From Brevibacillus antibioticus (GTDB lineage Bacteria > Bacillota > Bacilli > Brevibacillales > Brevibacillaceae): a stretch of 64,000 nucleotides of DNA. Below the pieces are notes generated by a model, which saw only the letters and a program-made list of their open reading frames with translations, was not told where the DNA came from and did no database searches. Position numbers and translations under genes: made by a program. The stretch is taken from positions 2,621,001-2,685,000 of the forward strand of contig NZ_SZNK01000001.1 of assembly GCF_005217615.1 (NCBI RefSeq), given 5' to 3'. Positions 1 to 8,703 of this stretch are shown here, one piece after another; within the stretch, counting starts at the first letter, position 1, and every line of letters starts with the position of its first letter.

Positions 1-99
1 CAATTGATGGACAAATCAGCCAGTTTTTTGCATCTGAATCACACCGTACTGGAAAAACGCTTGGAAGAGTGGAAAAAAGCCTCTACACAAGCCAGCTAA
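1..99 (+). CDS. C-terminal fragment of an unidentified protein
   Basis: An open frame enters from the left edge and stops at TAA 97-99, giving 32 residues rich in Lys, Glu and Leu and ending EEWKKASTQAS. The length is too short to assign a family. It is followed 108 bases later by the start of the lipoprotein gene on the same strand. Called only because the frame is open to the window edge and ends cleanly before a non-coding gap. Confidence 0.45.
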   Translation, partial: QLMDKSASFLHLNHTVLEKRLEEWKKASTQAS

Positions 100-207
100 T
101 CGATTAACGACCGCACATTGATTTATGTGTGCGGTTTTTATTTTCCGGTCCCCGTAACGATACTCTATGCACAGTCGTATAACTATCAAGAAAGTGAGGT
201 ATTTTTC

Positions 208-852
208 ATGAAAAAATTCAATGTATCTATACTTGCTGCCTCAGCACTTGTACTCGGTCTCGCTGTAGCGGGCTGTACACCTGGAAAAGATTCTGCTTTC
301 TCTGCGGATAACCCTGTTGCCAAAATTGGTAATGTGACGATCACCCAAGAGCAAATGTACGACAAATTGAAAAAAGATGCTGGCAAGCGTGTCATGGCTG
401 ATATCATCACCTTGGAGCTGTATAAACAGGAAGGGGCTGCACGAGGAGTTACTGTAACCGATCAAGAACTCGATGCGCGTGTGAACCCAGTCAAAGAAAA
501 AATGGGATCACCAGAAAAATTCCAACAGTATTTGAAAGAGAAGCAAATGACTGAGCAAGAGCTCCGTGAAGGCGTGCGCGCTGTCATGCTGCGGGACAAG
601 CTGTTCGAGATGGATAACCCGATCACCGAAGAACAAATCAAAGAATACTATGAGGAAAACCAAGATCAGTTCGAGGGAAAATTTGATGAAGCTCGCCCGA
701 AAGTGATCGAAAAAGTAAAAAGCAAACAAAAACGAAAAAATATGGATAAATGGATCGATGAATTGTATAAAAAACATAACGTCCAAATCATGGATAAAGA
801 TTTAGAGAAAGAAAAAGAAGTAGAAGAAGAACCAACAACTTCCGACAAGTAA
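208..852 (+). CDS. PrsA/SurA-N-like lipoprotein lacking the PPIase domain
   Basis: A 214-residue lipoprotein. The start ATG at 208 follows AAAGTGAGG and gives a signal peptide with lipobox LAVAGC (Cys23 lipidated). Residues about 45-150 resemble the SurA N-terminal chaperone fold (KIGNVTITQEQMYDKL, GVTVTDQELDARV, MTEQELREGVRAVMLRDKLF). In PrsA this is followed by a parvulin domain of about 90 residues; here ITEEQIKEYYEENQDQFEG leads directly into a basic C-terminal helix and an acidic tail, so no rotamase is present. Likely a foldase-type chaperone on the outer face of the membrane; the client is unknown. An in-frame upstream start at 118 would spoil the signal peptide and is not used. Confidence 0.8.
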   Translation: MKKFNVSILAASALVLGLAVAGCTPGKDSAFSADNPVAKIGNVTITQEQMYDKLKKDAGKRVMADIITLELYKQEGAARGVTVTDQELDARVNPVKEKMGSPEKFQQYLKEKQMTEQELREGVRAVMLRDKLFEMDNPITEEQIKEYYEENQDQFEGKFDEARPKVIEKVKSKQKRKNMDKWIDELYKKHNVQIMDKDLEKEKEVEEEPTTSDK

Positions 853-855
853 TGC

Positions 856-902
856 AAAAAGACTTGTGTAAGCCGGCAGTACGCGGCACACAAGTCTTTT
901 TT
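856..902. terminator. Bidirectional intrinsic terminator
   Basis: AAAAGACTTGTGT pairs with ACACAAGTCTTTT around a GC-rich loop, with A-run and T-run flanks on both sides. It lies between the convergent lipoprotein and MBL-fold genes and can serve both. Confidence 0.85.
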
Positions 903-905
903 ACG

Positions 906-1595
906 TTACGGACGGGCAATCGCAATCAATTCTTGCAAAAACCCCTTAATTTCGCCATGGAGAATGGGACCATGACCAGTGGCTAAATACTCAATGGGCC
1001 AATCCTGCAAAATCTCCAAGCCCTCCGTAAACTCCGCTGCTCGTTCTGGTTCACGTGCTACCCATTGCTTCAAGTGTTCTTGATAAGCTGCCCGACAGCC
1101 CACTTCTCCGCCAACAATTTGACCGAGTTCTGTGTTTTCAAAGCACAAATGATCGCCAACAAAGCATATTTTCGACTGGGGATCAAAGAAGGCAACAGAG
1201 CCTTCTGTATGAAAAGAAAGCTGCCGGAAACGCAGGGAAGGCAGATCTCCCCCACTACCTGTAAACGTATGGCCGAATAGCGTCTGTGAAAAATCGTCCA
1301 GTCCGTAATAATCTTCGAGGTGAATCCAATTGTTTCGAGAAGGGAACATATCGGCATTTCCAATATGATCAGCATGTCGATGAGTGAAATAGACATATTC
1401 CGTTCGCTCTGGCTTGACCCCGATCTCTTCCAACGCCTGTTGAAAATAAGAGCGTTGCTTGCGCTGGTGAGAATCAATCAATACAAAGGCATTCCCTTGT
1501 TTGATCACATAGCTGTTCACGTAGCTATTCCACGCTTCCTCATAGGTGATGATCGCCCAGGTGGAGTCTGTGATTGGTGCAATCACATTGTTCAT
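906..1595 (-). CDS. MBL-fold metallo-hydrolase
   Basis: A 229-residue cytoplasmic protein of the metallo-beta-lactamase fold. It carries the metal-binding THRHADHIGN motif (HxHxDH) near residue 75, followed by GDHLCFE and a late ATGHGPIL motif, the usual order of metal ligands in this superfamily. The family includes thiol hydrolases, glyoxalase II-like and lactonase-like enzymes, and the substrate cannot be told from sequence. The ATG at 1595 (MNNVIAPI) is preceded by GGAGGAGAG; a longer reading to 1649 lacks a site. No operon partner is evident. Confidence 0.8.
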   Translation of the reverse strand: MNNVIAPITDSTWAIITYEEAWNSYVNSYVIKQGNAFVLIDSHQRKQRSYFQQALEEIGVKPERTEYVYFTHRHADHIGNADMFPSRNNWIHLEDYYGLDDFSQTLFGHTFTGSGGDLPSLRFRQLSFHTEGSVAFFDPQSKICFVGDHLCFENTELGQIVGGEVGCRAAYQEHLKQWVAREPERAAEFTEGLEILQDWPIEYLATGHGPILHGEIKGFLQELIAIARP

Positions 1596-1702
1596 GCCTC
1601 CATCTCTCCTCTCCTCCCAGATACCATTTCTTATTGCTATTATACACAATCATGCACAACCGTGCTGACTCGTGCCCAAACTTATCATACAGGCTACACA
1701 AT

Positions 1703-2491
1703 TCAAACGGTCGCCTCTTCCCCTAAGCTTACCCAAGATCTTCCTTGCGAGCGTTGAATGTGAACAGGTACGCCGAAAAAGCTTGTTAGACGTTCAGCCG
1801 TTAGGACCTCCTCTGTTTTTCCAGCCTGGTCAACTTCCCCCGCTTTAAGCAGCAAGGTATGCGTGAAGCAAGGCAAAATTTCTTCGATGTGGTGGGTGAC
1901 ATAAATGAGAGTGGGCCGGTTAGGCTGCTTGGCGATTTGTTCAATCATGGCCAATAGCTGTTCTCTTGATAGCAGGTCCAGTCCAGTGCAAGGCTCGTCT
2001 AGAATGAGTAAGCGAGGGGAAGCCATCAATGCTCGAGCAATCAGTACTTTTTGTCTCTCCCCTTGCGATAAAGCAGCAAAAGGTCTGTTTTTTAATGCAC
2101 GGCATCCAAATGTATCGAGTAAATCCGACGCTTTCTCTACGTCCGCCTCTTCTGGAACGGAATACAAGCCGATGGTTGCCTCCCGTCCACTCAAGACGAC
2201 ACGGAGTGCAGTTTCATGCTCGTGAAGCTGAGCCATCAACGCTGTGCTTACCCAGCCGATTGATTTACGCACCTCGCGCAAGTCAACAGTTCCGTAAAGG
2301 TTGCCTAATACACTGACCTCCCCCTTTGTCGGCCACACATAGCCACAAATGATTTTTAACAGACTGGTTTTACCAGAGCCGTTTAGCCCGACTAAACACC
2401 AATGCTCCTTGTCTTGCACTTGCCAGGCAATGTCTCGCAAAATGGTTGTTTCATCTCTTTGCCAGGTAACCTTTCTCACATCAATGATCAT
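1703..2491 (-). CDS. ylmA: ABC transporter ATP-binding protein (YlmA-like)
   Basis: A 262-residue single nucleotide-binding domain: Walker A GLNGSGKTS, Q-loop region GWVSTALMAQL, signature LSQGERQKV, Walker B LLILDEP and switch His in YVTHHIEEI. The overall form matches the stand-alone ATPase YlmA of Bacillus. No permease is adjacent, so its partner is unknown. The start ATG 2491 (MIIDVRKV) is chosen because it begins right at the first strand of the domain and follows GGAGTGGAAAG. Confidence 0.8.
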   Translation of the reverse strand: MIIDVRKVTWQRDETTILRDIAWQVQDKEHWCLVGLNGSGKTSLLKIICGYVWPTKGEVSVLGNLYGTVDLREVRKSIGWVSTALMAQLHEHETALRVVLSGREATIGLYSVPEEADVEKASDLLDTFGCRALKNRPFAALSQGERQKVLIARALMASPRLLILDEPCTGLDLLSREQLLAMIEQIAKQPNRPTLIYVTHHIEEILPCFTHTLLLKAGEVDQAGKTEEVLTAERLTSFFGVPVHIQRSQGRSWVSLGEEATV

Positions 2492-2585
2492 ATTTCTTTC
2501 CACTCCCGACTCTCTTCGTTGTATGTGCAAAGAACCTCCATGGCATATGGAAGCACACGGAGGCCCTAACTCAAAAACAGTTTCG

Positions 2586-3023
2586 TTAAAAATCGCCTTG
2601 AATCTTGAACACTATCTCCGCAAACAGCGTAGCGAATAGGAACGTGCCGGTAAAGACAACGAGAGACACGACTACGATACGCCAGCTAAGCTGCTTGAAT
2701 AGATGAACGTCTTTTCCAAGTGACAAACCTGCATACGCAAGAATCGGTGTAGCCAATGCGAGTAGATTGATCTTGGCAATCGCAGCAGCCGTATATTCAT
2801 TCCCTGGAAAAAACGGGGATGTCGCAAGCATCGCAAACAAAGAAATCCATACAATGACGGGAGATTTGAAGGGAAGAATGCGAGTGAAGCCCATTCCGAT
2901 CAACGTAATGACCGCCAAGAGTAAAATACCTGGCAAGGATTCCATGATTGGTACTTTATAACCAATCCAGTTACCGATGAGAGCAATGAAGCCGATGATA
3001 AAAATCGTCAAGATTTGATTCAT
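2586..3023 (-). CDS. Small integral membrane protein paired with DUF3100
   Basis: A 145-residue protein, almost entirely hydrophobic with about five membrane segments (GFIALIGNWIGY, LPGILLLAVITLIGMGF, VIVWISLFAMLA and others) and a LAYAGLSLGKD stretch. Its ATG overlaps the stop of the DUF3100 gene by four bases (ATGA), so the two are translationally coupled and probably form one transporter. Function unknown; a transporter half for an amino-acid-like compound is only an inference from the M20 amidohydrolase upstream. Confidence 0.75.
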   Translation of the reverse strand: MNQILTIFIIGFIALIGNWIGYKVPIMESLPGILLLAVITLIGMGFTRILPFKSPVIVWISLFAMLATSPFFPGNEYTAAAIAKINLLALATPILAYAGLSLGKDVHLFKQLSWRIVVVSLVVFTGTFLFATLFAEIVFKIQGDF

Positions 3024-3850
3024 GCGCTTTTTCTCCCCCCTTCTGCTGTAGAAGAAGCGCTTTTGCGTCCAATGATAGGCTCAAGCCATGCGTACAGCTT
3101 TTGTGTGACCGGCAAGGAGAAGAAGATACACACGTACGTTCCGACGATACTCATCATCAAGTTTGCCGCCCCGGAATAAAAGAGTATGTCTTTTTCCGCT
3201 TCTGGGAAAATAACAGCCAAGGAGCCTGTTGCTGCTGCCATCATACTACCGGAACCAACAGCGGCTCCCATCGCCAGAGAAATCGGGTGAAACAACCCGC
3301 TGCTTCCTAAAATACTTGCAAGAATCGACATATAAATGGCACCAAACAAGGTTCCACAAATATATACCCCCAACGCGCCGCGAGCTTCGGCAGAGTTTGC
3401 TCCAAACTTGTCTACAATGATCGCCAAGTTTGGCTCACGGTCGAGAGAATACGTCGCCCCAATTGCTTCACGCTTAAGACCCAGCCACAATGCAAATGGC
3501 AGACCAAGTGCGATTGTCCCTACAATGTGTCCCATCTCTTGAACAATCAAAGATGCGCCAGAGCCGAGAAGCTTAGGCAGCTCAGGACCGATATTGGCTC
3601 CCAGCTTCGCAATAAAGAGCAAAAACGAAACACCCAAAATATTGGCTGCGACGTTCATTTCTTTTTCACTCAAAAATTTAAACTTAGGCCAGCTGATTGC
3701 CCCGCCTAAAACGAGCGCGTAGAGCATCGGAAACAGAGCAATTACCCCGATGCCAATACTAATTTTTTTTGTCCCGATAAATTCTGTCAATGCGACGAGA
3801 ATAAGTACGAGAAAATGCAGCTTGTACTCATTGACGCGTGCCTCTGCCAT
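3020..3850 (-). CDS. DUF3100-family membrane protein
   Basis: A 276-residue polytopic membrane protein with about seven hydrophobic segments and the conserved-looking motifs FIAKLGANIGPEL, REPNLAIIVDKFGANSAEARG and AAVGSGSMMAAATGSLA. I recognise it as DUF3100-like, a family often found beside M20 peptidases. It lies 27 bases downstream of the M20 gene and overlaps the small membrane protein, so the three form one operon. The Gly/Ala-rich re-entrant-like segments suggest a carrier; the substrate may be the product or substrate of the amidohydrolase (inference). Confidence 0.75.
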   Translation of the reverse strand: MAEARVNEYKLHFLVLILVALTEFIGTKKISIGIGVIALFPMLYALVLGGAISWPKFKFLSEKEMNVAANILGVSFLLFIAKLGANIGPELPKLLGSGASLIVQEMGHIVGTIALGLPFALWLGLKREAIGATYSLDREPNLAIIVDKFGANSAEARGALGVYICGTLFGAIYMSILASILGSSGLFHPISLAMGAAVGSGSMMAAATGSLAVIFPEAEKDILFYSGAANLMMSIVGTYVCIFFSLPVTQKLYAWLEPIIGRKSASSTAEGGRKSA

Positions 3851-3877
3851 ACAACATCCCCCTCATTCTATCTCGCT

Positions 3878-5053
3878 CTACTCCATGACGACTTTTTGAG
3901 CTGCCCGAACAAACAATTCCACGCCGCGTACCATTGCGTCCTCATCAAAATCAAAGCGTGGATGATGGTGCGGATACGTAAAGCCTTTGTCCGGGTTGCC
4001 AGCACCTAATTGAATAAAACAGCCTGGAGCTTTTTTCAAATACTCCGAGAAATCTTCACCCGGCATCAAAGGATCAATGTAAATAATCTCTTCTTCTCCC
4101 CAACGCTCGCGTATCGTATCCTCCATCAGTTTCGTCACCTGCTTGTCGTTAACAACCGATGTGTAGCCATGGGAGAACGTCAATTCATAACTCGCGCCAT
4201 GCGCTTCCGTAATTCCTTTGACAATTCGTTCAATCCACATCGGAATATTTTTGCGAATCTCCGCATCGAAGCAACGTGTGGAGCCCGTCAGTGTCATCGA
4301 ATCCGGAATAATGTTATAAGCTGTCCCTGCATTCAGCATCGTCACCGAAATAACGACCTTGTCCAACGCACTGACGTTGCGGGATACAATTTGTTGTAGA
4401 CCCGTAATAACCTGTGCCCCAATGACGATCGGGTCAACAGATGCCTCCGGTTGCGAGGAGTGCCCACCTTTTCCTTGAATCTTGATATCGAAGCGATCTG
4501 TCGATGAAGTAAGTGCCCCGTAAAGTACACCGAATTTCCCGACAGGCATGTATGATGCCAAATGAATGCCGATGATCGAATCCAGTCCGTCGGCTGCACC
4601 AGCTCTTACAATTTCAGCAGCCCCACCCGGCGGTAGCTCCTCAGCATGCTGGAAGAAGAAACGAACCTCGCCTTTGATTTGATCCTTGTACTGGGACAAA
4701 ATTTTTGCGGCTCCCAACAGCATTGCTGTATGACCGTCATGTCCGCACGCGTGCATCACACCAGCTTTTCCTGATGCATAAGGCACATCATTTTCTTCAT
4801 GGATGGGGAGAGCATCAATGTCAGCGCGAATACCAAGAACTTTTCCTGCCTGTGATCCGATCAGTCGAGCGACCACACTCGTTTTAGTTGGCCGCGAAAG
4901 CTCTAAATTCCCGAAAGATTCCAACGTTTCGTAAATATATTGAGACGTCTTCTCCTCTTCAAACGACAATTCTGGATGCTGATGGAGATATCGTCGCCAT
5001 GAAATTACCTGCTCAGCTACTTCATCCGCCCATTTCTTCGTTTCCAAACTCAC
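3878..5053 (-). CDS. M20 amidohydrolase (N-acyl amino acid hydrolase type)
   Basis: A 391-residue cytoplasmic di-metal amidohydrolase of the aminoacylase/IAA-amino-acid hydrolase subfamily. Visible ligands: the MHACGHDGH motif (Cys and His), HAEELPPGG (Glu), IHLASYMP (His) and the late HHHPRFDFDE (His). The lid/dimerisation domain begins near GGHSSQPE. It hydrolyses the amide bond of an N-acyl amino acid or similar compound. It is the first gene of an operon with the DUF3100 and small membrane proteins, suggesting uptake plus deacylation. The start ATG at 5053 has only a weak AGGAGTG site. Confidence 0.85.
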   Translation of the reverse strand: MSLETKKWADEVAEQVISWRRYLHQHPELSFEEEKTSQYIYETLESFGNLELSRPTKTSVVARLIGSQAGKVLGIRADIDALPIHEENDVPYASGKAGVMHACGHDGHTAMLLGAAKILSQYKDQIKGEVRFFFQHAEELPPGGAAEIVRAGAADGLDSIIGIHLASYMPVGKFGVLYGALTSSTDRFDIKIQGKGGHSSQPEASVDPIVIGAQVITGLQQIVSRNVSALDKVVISVTMLNAGTAYNIIPDSMTLTGSTRCFDAEIRKNIPMWIERIVKGITEAHGASYELTFSHGYTSVVNDKQVTKLMEDTIRERWGEEEIIYIDPLMPGEDFSEYLKKAPGCFIQLGAGNPDKGFTYPHHHPRFDFDEDAMVRGVELFVRAAQKVVME

Positions 5054-5300
5054 ACAATCACTCCTTTTTTTGCTTTCTTCCTCAACTTTTTCCGATTCAG
5101 TTAAGTTTAGCTAAAAAAATTATCGTTTTGTGAATTCTATCACGGAACGACGAAAATAACAAATGTCCATTCCACAAGGACAAACCTGTCGATTCTACAT
5201 CCGTAGCTGTCTATTTATTTGTTATTTTAGAATTTTCCATCGATAATGTCCATGTAAAATATACTATTTGAAACAATAAAAACATTTGCGCTGCTTGATT

Positions 5301-5324
5301 GGGAGCTTTTCTAGAGAAAAGCCC
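5301..5324 (-). terminator. Possible weak terminator hairpin
   Basis: GGGCTTTTC and GAAAAGCTCCC pair with one bulge just past the stop of the secreted-protein gene on the minus strand. No good T-run follows, so this is a weak call. The rest of 5054-5329 is AT-rich and carries the promoter region of the M20 operon; I see no clear operator in it. Confidence 0.35.
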
Positions 5325-5329
5325 TTGTT

Positions 5330-5791
5330 CTATTCTACATTTACTGCAAAAACGACAAAGCCATTCGAAAATTGTCCCAGCCACATTTCTCCATTCCCTA
5401 CCATCACACCTTGATCATTGACAAACGTATCTGTTACCTTTTGCTGTGAAAACGTTTCCTTTACCTTCTCTGTCATGATTCGATCATACTCATCCAGAAA
5501 TTGCTGTTCATCTCGGATGAAATGACTTTTCCCGTTTTTGTTCACACGCAGTGGATACCTGATGTGCTTGGCTACTTCTGTCTTGTCATTTTTTTTGACC
5601 GCTTCTTGAAGTTTTTCAAAAAAGGCTTCGAATGCACCTGCATTTGTAATACCCGCGACTTCGTACCGATTCGTAGAATTTCCTTCTCGCGCATCTCCGT
5701 CATACCCACTCACCTGTGAAACCAAACTCGTCGTTGCTTGAGCCATCAGCGCGATTCCCATCGCAAGCAGCAGCCATCTCATTCTTTTCAT
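5330..5791 (-). CDS. Secreted NTF2-like small protein, function unknown
   Basis: A 153-residue protein. The ATG at 5791 follows GGGAGGAA at ideal spacing and yields a signal peptide (MKRMRWLLLAMGIALMAQA) without a lipobox. The mature part (FEKLQEAVKKNDKTEVAKHI, then MVGNGEMWLGQF near the end) has the layout of an NTF2/SnoaL-like cone fold used in many small extracytoplasmic proteins. No catalytic motif is seen. It is transcribed alone with a long leader (5792-6058). Confidence 0.6.
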   Translation of the reverse strand: MKRMRWLLLAMGIALMAQATTSLVSQVSGYDGDAREGNSTNRYEVAGITNAGAFEAFFEKLQEAVKKNDKTEVAKHIRYPLRVNKNGKSHFIRDEQQFLDEYDRIMTEKVKETFSQQKVTDTFVNDQGVMVGNGEMWLGQFSNGFVVFAVNVE

Positions 5792-6058
5792 CGCGTTCCT
5801 CCCATATGGTATTTCTATTTCCTTCCTACGGATAGCTTTTCGTCCTCTGCCATCCGTTATGCAAAACTCCTTACATGAAATGGAACTACTTTTCATTAGC
5901 TCAACACATTAATGGGTTTACTCCAGTTCCCCAGATGACAAAGACTGTAATGCTTCCGACAACGGAATCCCGTAAGCGACATATAACCCAACGATACTTA
6001 CCAAGCGGAGAAGTCGTTTAACCGGGCAACGAGTCGAAACCATGCCCATCTAAGGGCA
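5792..6058 (-). other. Long 5' leader with several hairpins
   Basis: About 267 bases between the terminator of the GGDEF/EAL gene and the secreted-protein gene hold no open frame with a ribosome site. Read on the minus strand it contains GCCC-TTAGAT-GGGC (6043-6057), TCGTT/AACGA around 6013-6031, and ACGG-GATT-CCGT nested within GCTT/AAGC near 5952-5977. The hairpin density suggests a structured leader RNA, but no known riboswitch consensus is recognisable. Confidence 0.35.
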
Positions 6059-6059
6059 A

Positions 6060-6096
6060 AACAAAAGAGCAACTCATGAGAGCTACTCCTCTTGTT
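6060..6096 (-). terminator. Intrinsic terminator after the GGDEF/EAL gene
   Basis: On the minus strand CAAGAG-GAGTAGCTC and GAGTTGCTC-TTTTG form a long stem with a TCAT loop, followed by TTTTG. It starts directly at the stop codon of the diguanylate cyclase/phosphodiesterase gene. Confidence 0.75.
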
Positions 6097-8513
6097 TAAC
6101 TAGCGCCTTTTTGGGCTTGCAAATAAAAAGCTACGTCTTCACTCGGTAACGGTCTGCTGAATAAGTAGCCTTGCACTTCTTCGCATAGATGCTCCTGCAA
6201 AAACGCAAGCTCCTCCTCTGTCTCGACGCCTTCTGCAATCACTTGCAATTGCAAATGATGGGCCATGGAAATAATCGTGGACACGATGGCCTGATTGGTC
6301 GGCTGTTCAATCATATCGCACACAAACGAGCGATCTATTTTCAAACGATTCAACGGGAATTCTTTCAGATAGAAGAGAGAACTGTAGCCCGTTCCAAAAT
6401 CATCAATCGCAACGTGCACCCCTAATTGCTTCAGGTCCTTCAACCCCTGCGTGGCGCGGTGAACGTCGATCATGCTGCTTTCTGTGATTTCCAGCTCCAA
6501 GTATTTCGGTGCTAACCCTGTTTGGTGCAGAATCTCTGCGACCATCTGGGTAAAGTCTTGTTTAAGGAATTGACGCGCAGAGAGATTAACGGCTACCCGA
6601 AGCGGCATGAGCCCCTGTTCTTGCCATTGCTTGTTCTGTTTGCAGGCCGTTCGCAGCACCCATTCTCCAATCGGTACGATCAAGCCGCTTTCCTCTGCTA
6701 CCGAGATAAACTGGTCTGGCAGAAGTAAGCCTCGTTCCGGATGATTCCAACGAATTAACGCTTCTACGCCAACGATTGCGCCCGATTTGGCACTTACTTG
6801 TGGCTGGTAATGCAATAAAAATTCTTTTCTGGCCAAAGCGCGATTCAATTCATTTTGAATATTCATCTTGTCATTCACTGCTTGTTCCAAATTCGGTACG
6901 TACAGGTGGAAACTGTTCTTCCCTTTGTCCTTAGCTGCATACATTGCCGCATCTGCGTTACGCATCAAGACACATCTATCTTGCCCATCCTCTGGATATC
7001 GAGAAATTCCGATACTCGTTGTGATGTACAGCTCGTGCCCATGGATACAAAATGCCTGTTCAATCCTTTGGTTGATTTCATTCGCCATGGAAGATGCTTC
7101 TTTTTCCGTGACAGCTGTAAGAATCACCATGAATTCGTCTCCACCAAGCCTGCTCACCATTCCTTTTTCTCCCACACAATCCTGCAAACGCAAGGAGGCT
7201 TCCTGAAGTAACAGGTCACCAAAATCATGCCCTAAGGAATCGTTTACCAGCTTGAAATGATCGAGATCCAGAAACAGCACGTAAACTTGCTGATCCGCTT
7301 TTTTTGCCTCCATGATCACCTGATCCAGTTGCCGTTCGACAAAACGGCGATTCGGCAAGCCAGTCAACGAATCGTGAAAAGCGAGATAATTGATTTTTGC
7401 CTCGTATTCTTTCTTATTGGTAATGTCTCTCGCAATCATAAAAACGCCCGTCATCTGCTGTTTGACAAATACGGGGGTATGAGTCATGTTCAGATAAAGC
7501 TGACGACCCTCGCTCGTGGTTAAGGTAATCTCGTAGTTGCGCGCTTCACCTCGCACTGCATTTGTAAAATGTGTCGTTATGAGCTCGGCATCTGTAGAAG
7601 CACACATCGTCATTAATTTTTCGAGAGGCAAGCTCTGCTCCTTTGTCAATCGCATCGCCGCAGGATTCATGACATTTTGTCTACCATCGATCGAGTAAAA
7701 GATCACGCCGTCGTAATTGTGCTCAAATAGTGATTTATAGCGTTGATCACTTTCTAGCACGCGCAAGGTCTTCCAAGCGAATTGCTTGTCTAGGTATAAA
7801 GAAGACCAGGTCACGACCAGAATCAACACGCTGACAATGCCAATCATGGTAGCGATTAGCTCCGAATGATCATGCGAGGTCACTGCGTTTGTCATGTGCT
7901 CGTGAGCGATAAATGTGGTGGCATACATACCAGTGTAGTGCATACCAGCATTAGCTGCCCCCATCAACAGCCCTGCAAAAATTTTTCGCCAGAGACCTTT
8001 TGCTGGGTCCACCGAGCGCAATTGAAACGTAAGAATCAGCGCAACCATCGAAACCAGGATGGACACGAAAATGGACACGGTAAACCATAACCAATCGTAC
8101 AGAATAATGGCGTTCATCATCATCGCTGCCATTCCTGTATAATGCATTCCGGCGATACCAGCCCCAATGACAACCGATCCTATTTCTACCCTCTTTTTGG
8201 ACATGGACTGCTCGCTCACGATCCATAATGTAAGCGCTGATGATAAAACGGCCAAAACAATCGAAAAAAATAAAATCAGGTTATCATACTGGACGGCAAT
8301 CGGCAGATGCATGGCAAGCATGGAAACAAAATGCATGGCCCAAATACCAAGCCCCATGGAGACAGCTCCAGCACATAACCAAAACACACGTCCCCTGCCT
8401 TTAGCATACTGGAGACGTGCGCCTAGATCTAATACTGTGTATGACGCCATTGCTGAAATAAAATAGGAGAGAAAAACCAGAGTCATACTATAGGATTGGT
8501 CAAGACTATTCAT
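6096..8513 (-). CDS. MHYT-PAS-GGDEF-EAL cyclic-di-GMP enzyme
   Basis: An 805-residue membrane protein. Residues 1-240 form an MHYT sensor with about seven membrane segments and three MH(Y/F) motifs (MHFVSMLAMH, GMHYTGMAAM, GMHYTGMYAT), proposed to bind copper or diatomic gas. A PAS domain (about 265-375), GGDEF domain (about 385-545) and EAL domain follow. The cyclase motif RLGGDEF is intact, but the inhibitory RxxD site five residues before it is absent (GEKG instead). The EAL domain keeps EAL, NLSARQF, ELEITES, DDFGTGYSSL, LKIDRS, EGVET and QGYLFSRP, so phosphodiesterase activity is likely. The ATG at 8513 has GAAGGAGA five bases upstream; upstream in-frame codons are rejected. Transcribed divergently from uvsE. 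Confidence 0.92.
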   Translation of the reverse strand: MNSLDQSYSMTLVFLSYFISAMASYTVLDLGARLQYAKGRGRVFWLCAGAVSMGLGIWAMHFVSMLAMHLPIAVQYDNLILFFSIVLAVLSSALTLWIVSEQSMSKKRVEIGSVVIGAGIAGMHYTGMAAMMMNAIILYDWLWFTVSIFVSILVSMVALILTFQLRSVDPAKGLWRKIFAGLLMGAANAGMHYTGMYATTFIAHEHMTNAVTSHDHSELIATMIGIVSVLILVVTWSSLYLDKQFAWKTLRVLESDQRYKSLFEHNYDGVIFYSIDGRQNVMNPAAMRLTKEQSLPLEKLMTMCASTDAELITTHFTNAVRGEARNYEITLTTSEGRQLYLNMTHTPVFVKQQMTGVFMIARDITNKKEYEAKINYLAFHDSLTGLPNRRFVERQLDQVIMEAKKADQQVYVLFLDLDHFKLVNDSLGHDFGDLLLQEASLRLQDCVGEKGMVSRLGGDEFMVILTAVTEKEASSMANEINQRIEQAFCIHGHELYITTSIGISRYPEDGQDRCVLMRNADAAMYAAKDKGKNSFHLYVPNLEQAVNDKMNIQNELNRALARKEFLLHYQPQVSAKSGAIVGVEALIRWNHPERGLLLPDQFISVAEESGLIVPIGEWVLRTACKQNKQWQEQGLMPLRVAVNLSARQFLKQDFTQMVAEILHQTGLAPKYLELEITESSMIDVHRATQGLKDLKQLGVHVAIDDFGTGYSSLFYLKEFPLNRLKIDRSFVCDMIEQPTNQAIVSTIISMAHHLQLQVIAEGVETEEELAFLQEHLCEEVQGYLFSRPLPSEDVAFYLQAQKGAS

Positions 8514-8703
8514 TGTATTCTCCTTCAAAAACCTATACCCAAGTCTACTCACAAGGAACGTCCGCGCTTTTGCGGAAAGGTTGTAGGCGTACCTGTGACA
8601 TTCTCCCATCTTATCCGTTTTATAATTCCCTGGCAAGAAGCCGACAACGTTCCCGTTTTGGAGATACTACGAAGGAATGCTGCTGCAAAGGAGGGAGATT
8701 TCC

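Noticed and set aside
2524..2570. Terminator after the small membrane protein gene
   Set aside because: CCTCC/GGAGG pairing exists, but the stem is short and interrupted and the T-run is poor.
5925..6058. Possible c-di-GMP-I (GEMM) riboswitch on the minus strand
   Set aside because: The 3' half (GGTAAGTATCG..GGGTTAT) resembles the P3 region of the class, and a c-di-GMP enzyme is adjacent, but the conserved GGGCAAACC and ACGCAAAGC elements are absent and P1 cannot be formed.
6001..6060. S-box-like string GCGGAG..CCGGGCAAC on the plus strand
   Set aside because: Other conserved S-box helices are missing and no plus-strand gene follows.
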